A program made the translations under genes and the position numbers. Source: Aldehydirespirator sp965116665 (GTDB lineage Bacteria; Actinomycetota; Acidimicrobiia; Acidimicrobiales; Aldehydirespiratoraceae). From it: 64,000 nucleotides of DNA. Under the pieces are notes generated by a model. The model did not search any database and was not told the origin of the DNA. It saw only the letters and a program-made list of their open reading frames with translations. The stretch lies in the NCBI GenBank assembly GCA_965116665.1, contig OZ220709.1, forward strand, positions 992,001 to 1,056,000, given 5' to 3'. Below, one piece after another: positions 50,437-57,904 of the stretch (position 1 is its first letter; each line of letters opens with the position of its first letter).

Positions 50437-50706
50437 ATGGACCTCGGATTCATCGGGCTGGGCGACATCGGCGAGCCCTGCGCCCGGCACCTAGGGGCGG
50501 CGCGGATAGGCGAGAATCCGTCACGTCGCGGCGGTGTCATTCCCGCTCTTGTTCGCTGCGCTCACGGGCCGCTCGGGCCACGGCCCCGCCCGTATGGACC
50601 GGGTTCGCTCACCTACCCGCGGGGCCTCTTGGTCGAGGCCGGGCACCGGGTCCCGGCTCCGGCCCGGTCTGAGGCCGGCATCGACCGCGCCGCCGCCGTG
50701 GTCTAG
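50437..50706 (+). pseudogene. N-terminal remnant of an NAD-binding 3-hydroxyisobutyrate-dehydrogenase-like gene, split by a MITE
   Basis: The frame begins MDLGFIGLGDIGEPCARHL, the Rossmann start of HIBADH/6-phosphogluconate-dehydrogenase-like enzymes. About 40 codons of MITE-like repeat follow, and then LLVEAGHRVPAPARSEAGID resumes the same fold exactly where the intact family continues (helix-beta-2). After AAAVV a TAG at 50704 ends it, and the other 250 or so residues of the family are missing. So the gene is both interrupted and truncated. It lies against the start of the alpha/beta hydrolase gene. Confidence 0.72.
50502..50620 (+). repeat. MITE-like dispersed repeat, copy C (inside a gene remnant)
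   Basis: A 119-bp element bounded by GCGGATAGG (50502-50510) and CCTACCCGC (50612-50620), an inverted pair with one mismatch. It shares with copy A the core CCCGCTCTTGTTCGCTGCG, GGCCGCTCGGGCCACGGCC and CGCCCGTATGG in the same order. GGGGC occurs just outside both ends (50494-50498 and 50621-50625) and might be a target duplication. It has no coding capacity of its own. Confidence 0.82.
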
Positions 50707-50716
50707 ACATCGGCCC

Positions 50717-51544
50717 ATGTCCGCGGCTCGCAACGGCGAGATCGAGATCGTCTACGAGACCTTCGGAAGCAGCTTCGATCCGCCGCTCATCCTGCTTCAC
50801 GGGCTCGGGTCGAGCATGCTCGTGTGGCCCGAGGACATGTGCGAGGGCTTTGTCGACCGGGGCTTCTTCGTGGTGCGCATGGACCACCGGGACTCGGGGC
50901 TGTCCACCGTGCTTGCCGAAGGCACCCGCTACACCCTTGAGGACATGGCCGCCGACGCGATTGCCGTTCTCGACGACGCCGGCTGTGAGCGGGCCGTCGT
51001 GTGCGGATACTCGCTGGGCGGCATGGTTGCCCAGGCTGCGGCCGTCGCCTTCGCTGACCGGGTGGCCGGTCTGGTCTCGATCTCGTCGCACACCGGCGAG
51101 GCCGGTGTGGGCGACCCCGCCCCGGAGGCCCTCGCCGCGCTCACCGCGCCGCCGGCGGCCACCGTCGAGGCCCAGATCGAAGCGGACCTCGCCGGGTACC
51201 GAATCTGGTCCAACCCCGAGTGGCGCAACGAACAGGCCGAACGGGAGTACCTCGAGCGCAGCTACCGCCGGGCCTGGCATCCGGGAGCATCGGAGCGCCA
51301 GTTCAAGGCCGCCGCCCGCAGCGGCAGTCGGGCCGGAGCGCTGAGCGCGCTCGACGTGCCCGCTCTGGTGGTGCACGGCAGCATCGACACGCTGATCGGT
51401 CCCGACGCCGGCCGTCGAACCGCGGAACTGGTCCCGGGCGCGCAGTACCTGGAGATCGAGGGCATGGGCCACGAGCTGCCGCCCCAGGTGTGGGCCCCGA
51501 TCATCAGCGCAGTGACCGCGCTGTCGGCCCGTATCTCCTGGTGA
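50717..51544 (+). CDS. Alpha/beta-hydrolase
   Basis: A 275-residue alpha/beta-hydrolase-fold enzyme. LILLHGLGSSMLVW is the oxyanion-hole region, DHRDSGLS follows beta-4, the nucleophile elbow is GYSLGGM, the acid Asp lies in VHGSIDTLIG and the His in EGMGHELPP. The N-terminal NGEIEIVYETFG style is typical of esterases and related hydrolases in actinobacteria. The substrate is unknown. ATG 50717 is used; a frame further upstream would read through the MITE and gene remnant. The CoA-transferase gene starts 79 bp after its stop. Confidence 0.87.
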   Translation: MSAARNGEIEIVYETFGSSFDPPLILLHGLGSSMLVWPEDMCEGFVDRGFFVVRMDHRDSGLSTVLAEGTRYTLEDMAADAIAVLDDAGCERAVVCGYSLGGMVAQAAAVAFADRVAGLVSISSHTGEAGVGDPAPEALAALTAPPAATVEAQIEADLAGYRIWSNPEWRNEQAEREYLERSYRRAWHPGASERQFKAAARSGSRAGALSALDVPALVVHGSIDTLIGPDAGRRTAELVPGAQYLEIEGMGHELPPQVWAPIISAVTALSARISW

Positions 51545-51623
51545 GGGCGAAGCCGGCGGCCCGGACGGCGACAGGCCCACCCTTACACTGTCTCGCCGGA
51601 GAGGCCGATCAGAAGGAGACGGT

Positions 51624-52766
51624 ATGGGACCGTTGACGGGAACGCGCGTCATCGAGATCGCGGGCATCGGGCCGGGTCCGTTCTGCGCCATGATGCTGGC
51701 CGACATGGGCGCTGACGTCGTCCGGGTCGACCGGGCCGCCGCGGTGCGCGGCGGTGATCCCGCCCACCCCCCGCGCGACCTCTTGAACCGGGGAAGGCGC
51801 TCGGTCGGCGTCGACCTCAAGTCGTCCGAGGGCGTCGAGGTCGTTCTGGCGCTGGTCGAGGGAGCGGACGCTCTGCTGGAGGGATTCCGGCCCGGCGTGG
51901 CCGAACGGCTCGGGATCGGGCCCCAGGACTGCCTTGACCGCAACCCGCGCCTGGTCTACGGCCGGATGACCGGATGGGGCCAGGACGGCCCCTACGCACC
52001 GGCCGCAGGCCACGACCTGAACTACATCGCGCTGGCGGGCGCGCTGCACGGCATCGGCCGGCAGGGCGAGGCTCCGGTCCCGCCGCTCAACCTTGTCGGC
52101 GATTTCGGGGGCGGCGGCATGTACCTGGCCTTCGGGATGGTGTGCGCCCTGCTGGAGGCCCGCGACTCGGGCCGGGGCCAGGTGGTGGACGCGGCCATGG
52201 TCGACGGAGCCGCCTCGTTGATGACGGCCTTCTTCGGGATGGCCGGCTCGGGATTCTGGTCCGACGAGCGCGGCACCAACATGCTCGACACCGGCGCCCA
52301 CTTCTACAACGTGTACGAGACCGCCGACGGGCGGTACATCTCGCTGGGCCCGATCGAGCCCCAGTTCTACGCCGAGCTGCGGGAACGGCTCGGGCTGCAC
52401 GGTCCCGAATGGGACAACCAGATGGATCGCGCCCGCTGGCCCGAGCTGAAGGAGCAGCTCGCGGCGGTGGTGGCCCAGCGCACCCGGGACGAGTGGTGCG
52501 AGCTGCTGGAAGGGACCGACACCTGCTTCGCTCCGGTGCTGTCGCTGGCCGAGGCGCCTGAGCATGCTCACAATCAGGAGCGCGAGACGTTCACTGAGGT
52601 GGCGGGGGTGGTTCAGCCGACCGCGGCTCCCCGGTTCAGCCGCACGCCCGGCGCGATCCGCCGCCCCCCGCCCCACGCGGGCCAGCACACCGACGAGCTG
52701 CTCGGCGAGCTGGGCCTCGCAGCGGACGCGATCGACGCCCTGCGTGCGGTCGGAGCTGTCGCCTGA
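51624..52766 (+). CDS. CaiB/BaiF-family CoA-transferase, alpha-methylacyl-CoA racemase-like
   Basis: A 380-residue family III CoA-transferase/racemase. GTRVIEIAGIGPGPFCAMMLADMGADVVRVD is the family N-terminus; RMTGWGQDGPYAPAAGHDLNYIALAG carries the His and GDFGGGGMYLAFGM the Asp that in alpha-methylacyl-CoA racemase act as the acid/base pair. It probably epimerises branched-chain acyl-CoA (for example in sterol or bile-acid-like degradation) or transfers CoA. GGAGACGG precedes ATG 51624. Its stop overlaps the ATG of the PIG-L gene (TGATGG), suggesting coupling. Confidence 0.88.
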   Translation: MGPLTGTRVIEIAGIGPGPFCAMMLADMGADVVRVDRAAAVRGGDPAHPPRDLLNRGRRSVGVDLKSSEGVEVVLALVEGADALLEGFRPGVAERLGIGPQDCLDRNPRLVYGRMTGWGQDGPYAPAAGHDLNYIALAGALHGIGRQGEAPVPPLNLVGDFGGGGMYLAFGMVCALLEARDSGRGQVVDAAMVDGAASLMTAFFGMAGSGFWSDERGTNMLDTGAHFYNVYETADGRYISLGPIEPQFYAELRERLGLHGPEWDNQMDRARWPELKEQLAAVVAQRTRDEWCELLEGTDTCFAPVLSLAEAPEHAHNQERETFTEVAGVVQPTAAPRFSRTPGAIRRPPPHAGQHTDELLGELGLAADAIDALRAVGAVA

Positions 52767-53629
52767 TGGCGACGGCCGTCTTCTTTCACGCCCACCCCGA
52801 CGACGAGGCCCTCTCCACCGGTGGCACGATGCTGCTGGCCTCCCGTGCCGGCCATCGGGTTGTGCTGGTGTGCGCCACCGACGGATCGCGGGGAGAGACG
52901 CCCGGACTCCACGGCCCGGAGGAGCCGACCGGAGAGGAACTTGCGGCTATCCGGGCAGCCGAGCTCGAGGCGGCCGCCGGCTTGCTGGGGGTTCACCGGC
53001 TCGTGATGCTCGGCTACGGCGACTCGGGCATGCGAGGCGACCCCGCCAACGAGGACCCCGACTGCTTCTGGCAGGCCGACCCCGAGGAGGCCGCCGAGCG
53101 TCTGGCTGCGATCCTCACCGAGGAGCAGGCCGATCTGATCACCTGCTACGACGCCAACGGCACTTACGGGCATCCCGACCATGTGATGGTCCACCGGGTG
53201 GGGGTGCGGGCGGCCGAACGGGCCGGCGTCGCAGCGGTGTACGAGGCGACGCTGCACCGCGACCATTTCCGGACCTCGATGAAGGAGCTGATGCGGCTGG
53301 CCGCCGAGGCCGGATTCGATTTCTCGGGCGACCAGGACCACTCCGAGTTCGAAGCCGAGCTCGACGAGGGCTCCATCGGGGTCGATGGGGCGCTGGTCAC
53401 CCACCACATCGACGTGAGCGCCACCCTCGACCGCAAGCGGGCCGCGTTCCGGGCCCACGCTTCGCAGATCCCTTCCGACTCCTTCATGGTGGCCCTGCCG
53501 GATGAGGCCTTCGAACTGGCCTTCGGCACGGAGTGGTTCATCCGGCGCGGTCATGTCGCCACCGACCCACCGGCCACCGACCTGTTCGCGGTTCCGGAGC
53601 CGCGGTCAGGCCCTGCGGCCGCCTCGTGA
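52766..53629 (+). CDS. PIG-L/LmbE-family zinc deacetylase (MshB-like)
   Basis: A 287-residue zinc deacetylase. The metal site is visible in FHAHPDDEALSTGG (His10, Asp12, Asp13) and TYGHPDHVMVH. The loop CYDANGTYGHPDHV resembles MshB, the deacetylase of mycothiol biosynthesis, but the family is broad, so this could also be a general amidase. It is paralogous to Mca at 7045. It is coupled to the racemase gene upstream and to a small membrane protein downstream (GTGA). Confidence 0.84.
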   Translation: MATAVFFHAHPDDEALSTGGTMLLASRAGHRVVLVCATDGSRGETPGLHGPEEPTGEELAAIRAAELEAAAGLLGVHRLVMLGYGDSGMRGDPANEDPDCFWQADPEEAAERLAAILTEEQADLITCYDANGTYGHPDHVMVHRVGVRAAERAGVAAVYEATLHRDHFRTSMKELMRLAAEAGFDFSGDQDHSEFEAELDEGSIGVDGALVTHHIDVSATLDRKRAAFRAHASQIPSDSFMVALPDEAFELAFGTEWFIRRGHVATDPPATDLFAVPEPRSGPAAAS

Positions 53630-54015
53630 GCGTCGTGGAGCCGGCCTCGGCCGTGGGCGGCGTCCATGACTGGTTCTCCTGGGTCGTCATCGCCTCCAAC
53701 GCCCTGACCGGGCTGTGGGCGCTGGGCGCGCACTGGCGCCGGTGGTTGCGAAACCGCGTCCTGTGGGCGTGCATCGCGGTGGCGCAGGCAACCGTCTTCG
53801 TCCAGGCCGGGTTGGGATCGTGGCTCATGGCCCGCGAGGGCCGCGACGCCGGTGACCTTCATGCCCTGTACGGGTTCTCGGCGTTGGTAGCGGTCGGCAT
53901 CGCCTACAGCTATCGGCAACAACTCCGCGATCACGTCTTCCTGCTGTACGGCTGCACCGGCCTTTTCCTCATGGGTCTCGGCATCCGTGCGGTGATCCTC
54001 GACTCGGTCGGCTGA
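53626..54015 (+). CDS. Small multi-pass membrane protein
   Basis: A 129-residue hydrophobic protein with about four predicted helices: FSWVVIASNALTGLWALG, VLWACIAVAQATVFVQAGL, LYGFSALVAVGIAYSY and VFLLYGCTGLFLMGLGI. No family is recognised. The start GTG 53626 overlaps the stop of the PIG-L gene (GTGA), so it is translated together with it. A 143-bp gap with no gene separates it from PEP carboxykinase. Confidence 0.72.
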   Translation: MSVVEPASAVGGVHDWFSWVVIASNALTGLWALGAHWRRWLRNRVLWACIAVAQATVFVQAGLGSWLMAREGRDAGDLHALYGFSALVAVGIAYSYRQQLRDHVFLLYGCTGLFLMGLGIRAVILDSVG

Positions 54016-54158
54016 CCGGGAGCAGGGGCGGCCCGGCGGCAGCTCGGTCCGCCCATCCGCGGCTGGGCGGCTCCCGTCGGCTACAACCCAGCGGAGCGGG
54101 CCGTTCGGGTGCTCGAACCGTCGCGCCGGGTTGTCACCACAAGGGAGTTGGATCGACT

Positions 54159-55892
54159 ATGACCGTTACCGAGATTCCGTCGGCGCTGGATTCGACATCG
54201 GCTGCCGATGTGGTGTCAGCTATCGGCGTGCCGTCGTTGGTCGACGTGGAGTCAGAGCTTGCCGAGGTTCTGGGACTGACAGGCATCGATGTCTGCTACG
54301 GCCTGTCCCAGGACGAGCTGTTCGAGGCGGCCATCACCGGGGACCGGGGCCGTGTGCGCCTCGGCGGACCCGACGACGAGCTCAAGGCCCACGCCACTGC
54401 CCTGGGCTCTGACGGCCCGCTGGTCTTCTATTCCGATCCGTCCTGCACCGGCCGTCCTGTGCACGACACCTTCTGCGTGGACCGTCCCTCGATCAGTGGC
54501 GACGTGTGGTGGAAGCACGGTTTCGCCCGGTTCGACGCGGCCGCGTTCGATCCGCTGGTGGACAGGGTCGTGGCTCACCTGAACGAGCGGCGGGCCCGGC
54601 TCTACGTGACCGACGTGTACTGCGGTGCCGATCCTGACTTCGCCGAGCCGTGCCGGTTCGTGGGCGAGTACGCCACCCACGCCTACTTCTGCAACATCAT
54701 GCTGCCCGCCCATCTGGACGGCGCCGCCGATCACCGGGAGCGCGGGTGGACGCTGCTCAACGTGCCGTCGTTCCGCTGCCGCCCCGACCGCGACGGCACC
54801 CTCTCTCAGCGGGCCGTGATCATCGACATGGAGCGCCGTCTGGCCCTGGTGTTGGGCGCGGCCGACTACTGCGGCGTCAACAAGAAGACCATGTTCACGG
54901 TGATGAACTTCGTGCAGCCCGGCAACGGCCAGCTCTCCATGCACTGCTCGGCCAATGTCGGATCCGACGGTGACAGTGCCATCCTCTTCGGGCTGTCGGG
55001 CACGGGCAAGACCACCCTGTCGGCCGACCCCGACCGCGACCTCATCGGCGACGACGAGCACATCTGGACCGACGCCGGGATCGCCAACTACGAGGCTGGC
55101 TGCTACGCCAAGCTGATCGACCTCGACAAGCAGGCCGAGCCGGTCATAGCCGCGGCTCTGTCGTTGAAGGGGACGCTGATAGAGAACGTCCCGCCACTCG
55201 ACGGCCGGGACCTGACCGACACCCATCCCCAGGACTTGGATCTGCGGGACCGGTCGATCACCGAGAACACCCGCTTCGCCTACCCGTTGGAGTGCAACCC
55301 CCATGTGGCCCCCGGCCACCGGGGACCGCACCCGACGACCATCGTGCTGCTCACCGCCGACGCCTTCGGCGTGCTGCCTCCGGTGGCGATCCTCGACCCC
55401 GACGAGGTGATGTACCACTTCGTCATGGGGTTCACCGCCAAGCTGGCCGGCACCGAGGTGGACGTCACCGAGCCCGCGGCCACCTTCTCGCCATGTTTCG
55501 GGGCGCCGTTCATGGCTCGCAAGCCCGATGTCTACGCCCGGCTGCTCAAGCAGCGCATGCACGAGCACCGGGCCCGATGCGTGCTGCTGAACACCGGCTG
55601 GTCGGGCGGCGCCTATGGCTCGGGTCGGCGCATGTCGCTGTCTGTGACTCGCCGGCTCCTCGACGCGGCCCTCTCCGGGGAGTTCGACGGCGTCGCCACC
55701 CGGATCCATCCCATCCTGGGGCTGAGGATGCCGGTGTCGTGCGAGGGCGTGGACGACCGGATACTCGATCCGGGCAGCACGTGGGAGGTTCCGGACGCCT
55801 ACGACGCGGCCGCGCGCCGGCTCCGGGACATGTTCCGGGCCAACTACAACGAGCAGGGATACGCCCAGATGGGGATAGCGGCCGCGATGTAG
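54159..55892 (+). CDS. pckA: Phosphoenolpyruvate carboxykinase (ATP type)
   Basis: A 577-residue ATP-dependent PEPCK, which turns oxaloacetate into PEP for gluconeogenesis. The N-terminal half has the family segments VYCGADPDF and VGEYATHAYFCNIML. The kinase part shows YCGVNKKTMFTVMNF, the P-loop GLSGTGKTTLS (Gly278-Ser288), DDEHIW, and later EVMYHFVMGFTAKLAGTEV and NTGWSGGAYGSGRRMS. AAGGGAG lies about 12 bp before ATG 54159. Many actinobacteria use the unrelated GTP enzyme, so the ATP type is notable. The segment RCRPDRDGTLSQRAVI differs from the usual sequence at that point. Confidence 0.92.
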   Translation: MTVTEIPSALDSTSAADVVSAIGVPSLVDVESELAEVLGLTGIDVCYGLSQDELFEAAITGDRGRVRLGGPDDELKAHATALGSDGPLVFYSDPSCTGRPVHDTFCVDRPSISGDVWWKHGFARFDAAAFDPLVDRVVAHLNERRARLYVTDVYCGADPDFAEPCRFVGEYATHAYFCNIMLPAHLDGAADHRERGWTLLNVPSFRCRPDRDGTLSQRAVIIDMERRLALVLGAADYCGVNKKTMFTVMNFVQPGNGQLSMHCSANVGSDGDSAILFGLSGTGKTTLSADPDRDLIGDDEHIWTDAGIANYEAGCYAKLIDLDKQAEPVIAAALSLKGTLIENVPPLDGRDLTDTHPQDLDLRDRSITENTRFAYPLECNPHVAPGHRGPHPTTIVLLTADAFGVLPPVAILDPDEVMYHFVMGFTAKLAGTEVDVTEPAATFSPCFGAPFMARKPDVYARLLKQRMHEHRARCVLLNTGWSGGAYGSGRRMSLSVTRRLLDAALSGEFDGVATRIHPILGLRMPVSCEGVDDRILDPGSTWEVPDAYDAAARRLRDMFRANYNEQGYAQMGIAAAM

Positions 55893-55922
55893 GTGCCGGG
55901 CGGGCCGGCTCGCGGGGCCGCG

Positions 55923-56168
55923 TCAGAGCGTGGGCGTTCCCATGTCGACCTCCGAGCCCAGGCGAAGCCGGGTGGCCCTGCCGTCGCCGTCGAGATCGAA
56001 CTGAACTCGCTGGCCCTGGCGCAACATCCGGAAGACCGAGCCGTCCAGGGCGTCGTCGGCGAGGTCGACGTCGGCGAGGTCGGTCTCGTTGACCAGCACG
56101 CCGTCGCCGGTCAGCGGGTCGTAGCTCTTGATGACGCCCTGCACGGCGTCCAAGGGTATCGCAGGCAT
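55923..56168 (-). CDS. Small cold-shock/OB-fold-like conserved protein
   Basis: An 81-residue protein (MPAIPLDAVQGVIKSYDPLTGDGVLVNETD). GVIKSYDPLTGDGVLV followed by a beta-rich half (FRMLRQGQRVQFDLDGDGRATRLRLG) resembles the GxVKxFxxxxGxGFI..V pattern of cold-shock OB folds without the aromatic RNP motifs. It may bind nucleic acid; no function is known. It is antisense to the gap between pckA and the DhaL gene, and divergent from the latter by 37 bp. Confidence 0.6.
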   Translation of the reverse strand: MPAIPLDAVQGVIKSYDPLTGDGVLVNETDLADVDLADDALDGSVFRMLRQGQRVQFDLDGDGRATRLRLGSEVDMGTPTL

Positions 56169-56204
56169 CCGGCCGCTTTGCCACGGATGAGTATCATCGG
56201 CGCC

Positions 56205-57881
56205 ATGGCACCGCTAACCCTCGACGCGGCTGTACTGCGCCGCGTCATCTTCGGCTATCACGACGCCCTGTCGGAGCATCGCGAGGTCATCGACAACCTG
56301 AACGTCTACCCGGTTCCCGACGGCGACACCGGCACCAACATGACCCTCACCGTCCGGTCCGTGACCGAGGGGCTCGACGGCGTCGATGACCGTTTGGAGC
56401 CGCTGTGCACCGCGGTGGCCCACGGGGCGCTCATGGGGGCCCGGGGCAACTCCGGGGTCATCCTGGCCCAGATCCTCAGAGGGTTCTCCGGCGTGCTCCG
56501 CGACGCAGCCTCCTCGGGCCAGGACCCGGACGCACCGGTGGTGGCCCGGGCGCTCACCGCGGCCAGCGAGGGCGCCTACACCGCGGTGGCGCGGCCGGTG
56601 GAGGGAACCATCCTCACCGTCATCCGGGAGGCGTCGGAGTCGGCGAGGACGGTGGCCGAGGCCGGAGGGGGATTGGTGGAGGTCCTCGACGCGGCTCGCG
56701 ACCAGGGATACGACGCCCTCGATCGCACCCCTGAGATGCTGGCCGTGCTGGCCGAGGCCGGCGTGGTCGATGCGGGCGGGGCCGGATTGCTGCTGCTGCT
56801 CGACACCTGTCTCGCCGAGTTGGACGGCCGGCCCATGCCGGCACCGCCCAAGGCCGCGGCCGGGCCTGCACCGTCCGTCGCCGCCAGCGCAGCCCACCCG
56901 ATCGAGGAGTCCTCGATCGCCGATCTCCGCTACGAGGTGATGTTCCTGCTCGAGGCACCCGACTCCTCAGTGGACGGGTTCAAGCAGGCGTGGACCGAGG
57001 TCGGAGACTCCATTGTGGTAGTGGGCGGCGACGGCATCTGGAACTGCCACATCCACACCGACGACATCGGAGCAGCCATCGAAGCCGGGATCGCGGTCGG
57101 GCGACCCCACCGCATCCAGGTGACCGACCTGCTCGACCAGGCCGCCGAGCACTCCGAGTCGTTCTCCCCACCGGCCGGCGGCGAGCAGGAGTCGCCGCCC
57201 ACACCGGTGGAGATCACCGAGGCCGACCGCTGCTCGGTGGTGGCCGTGGGCGCCGGGGAGGGGGTGGAGGCCATCCTCACCTCGATGGGAGCGAGCCGCG
57301 TTGTGGCCGGGGGCCAGTCGATGAATCCCTCCACCGCCGAACTGCTGGCTGCGGTCGACTCGCTGCCCAGCGGAAACGTGGTGGTGCTGCCCAACAACAA
57401 GAACATCATCCCGGTGGCCGAGCAGGTCGACGGCGAGACCGAGCGCACGGTGGGTGTGGTGCCCACCCGCAGCGTCGTTGAGGGCATCGCCAGCCTGATG
57501 GCCTTCTCGGTGGAAGCCACCGCGGCCGACAACGTCTCCGGGATGGCCGAGGCCGCGGCCGCGGTGACTGCGGCCGAGGTGACCCAGGCGGTGCGGGACG
57601 CCACCAGCTCCGCGGGACCCATATCGACGGGAGACTGGCTCGGCATAGGCCCCGACGGCATCACGGCCGTGGAGTCCACCGCCGCTGCCGCCGCGACCGC
57701 ACTGCTGAGCGCCATCATCGACGACGACCACGAACTCCTCACCGTGCTCACCGGCGCGGATGCCGACACGGCGGCCACCGAGGCCATCCTGGCCCATGTC
57801 GCTGAGACTCACCCCGACGTAGAGGTCGAGGTGACCGAGGGCGGCCAGCCCCTGTACCCCTACTACTTCGGCCTGGAGTAA
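56205..57881 (+). CDS. DhaL/DegV-domain protein (YloV/FakA-like)
   Basis: A 558-residue protein of the DAK-phosphatase family, homologous to the fatty-acid kinase FakA of Firmicutes. The DhaL domain (about residues 10-200) has NVYPVPDGDTGTNMTLT (metal-binding Asp pair), HGALMGARGNSGVILAQ and DAGGAGLLLLL. The second half (about 240-558) is the FakA middle and C-terminal part with VVGGDGIWNCHIHTDD and VLPNNKNIIPVAEQ. It phosphorylates lipid or another acyl carrier substrate, or has unknown function, in actinobacteria. The start is ATG 56205 or ATG 56187. It precedes recG as in many Gram-positive genomes. Confidence 0.85.
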   Translation: MAPLTLDAAVLRRVIFGYHDALSEHREVIDNLNVYPVPDGDTGTNMTLTVRSVTEGLDGVDDRLEPLCTAVAHGALMGARGNSGVILAQILRGFSGVLRDAASSGQDPDAPVVARALTAASEGAYTAVARPVEGTILTVIREASESARTVAEAGGGLVEVLDAARDQGYDALDRTPEMLAVLAEAGVVDAGGAGLLLLLDTCLAELDGRPMPAPPKAAAGPAPSVAASAAHPIEESSIADLRYEVMFLLEAPDSSVDGFKQAWTEVGDSIVVVGGDGIWNCHIHTDDIGAAIEAGIAVGRPHRIQVTDLLDQAAEHSESFSPPAGGEQESPPTPVEITEADRCSVVAVGAGEGVEAILTSMGASRVVAGGQSMNPSTAELLAAVDSLPSGNVVVLPNNKNIIPVAEQVDGETERTVGVVPTRSVVEGIASLMAFSVEATAADNVSGMAEAAAAVTAAEVTQAVRDATSSAGPISTGDWLGIGPDGITAVESTAAAAATALLSAIIDDDHELLTVLTGADADTAATEAILAHVAETHPDVEVEVTEGGQPLYPYYFGLE

Positions 57882-57904
57882 GAGGCCGAGCGACCAGCAC
57901 GGCG

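Noticed and set aside
50438..50540. Longer starts for the MFS transporter
   Set aside because: They overlap the MITE copy and the start of the opposite dehydrogenase remnant, and no membrane or conserved sequence lies there; GTG 50363 gives a normal length.
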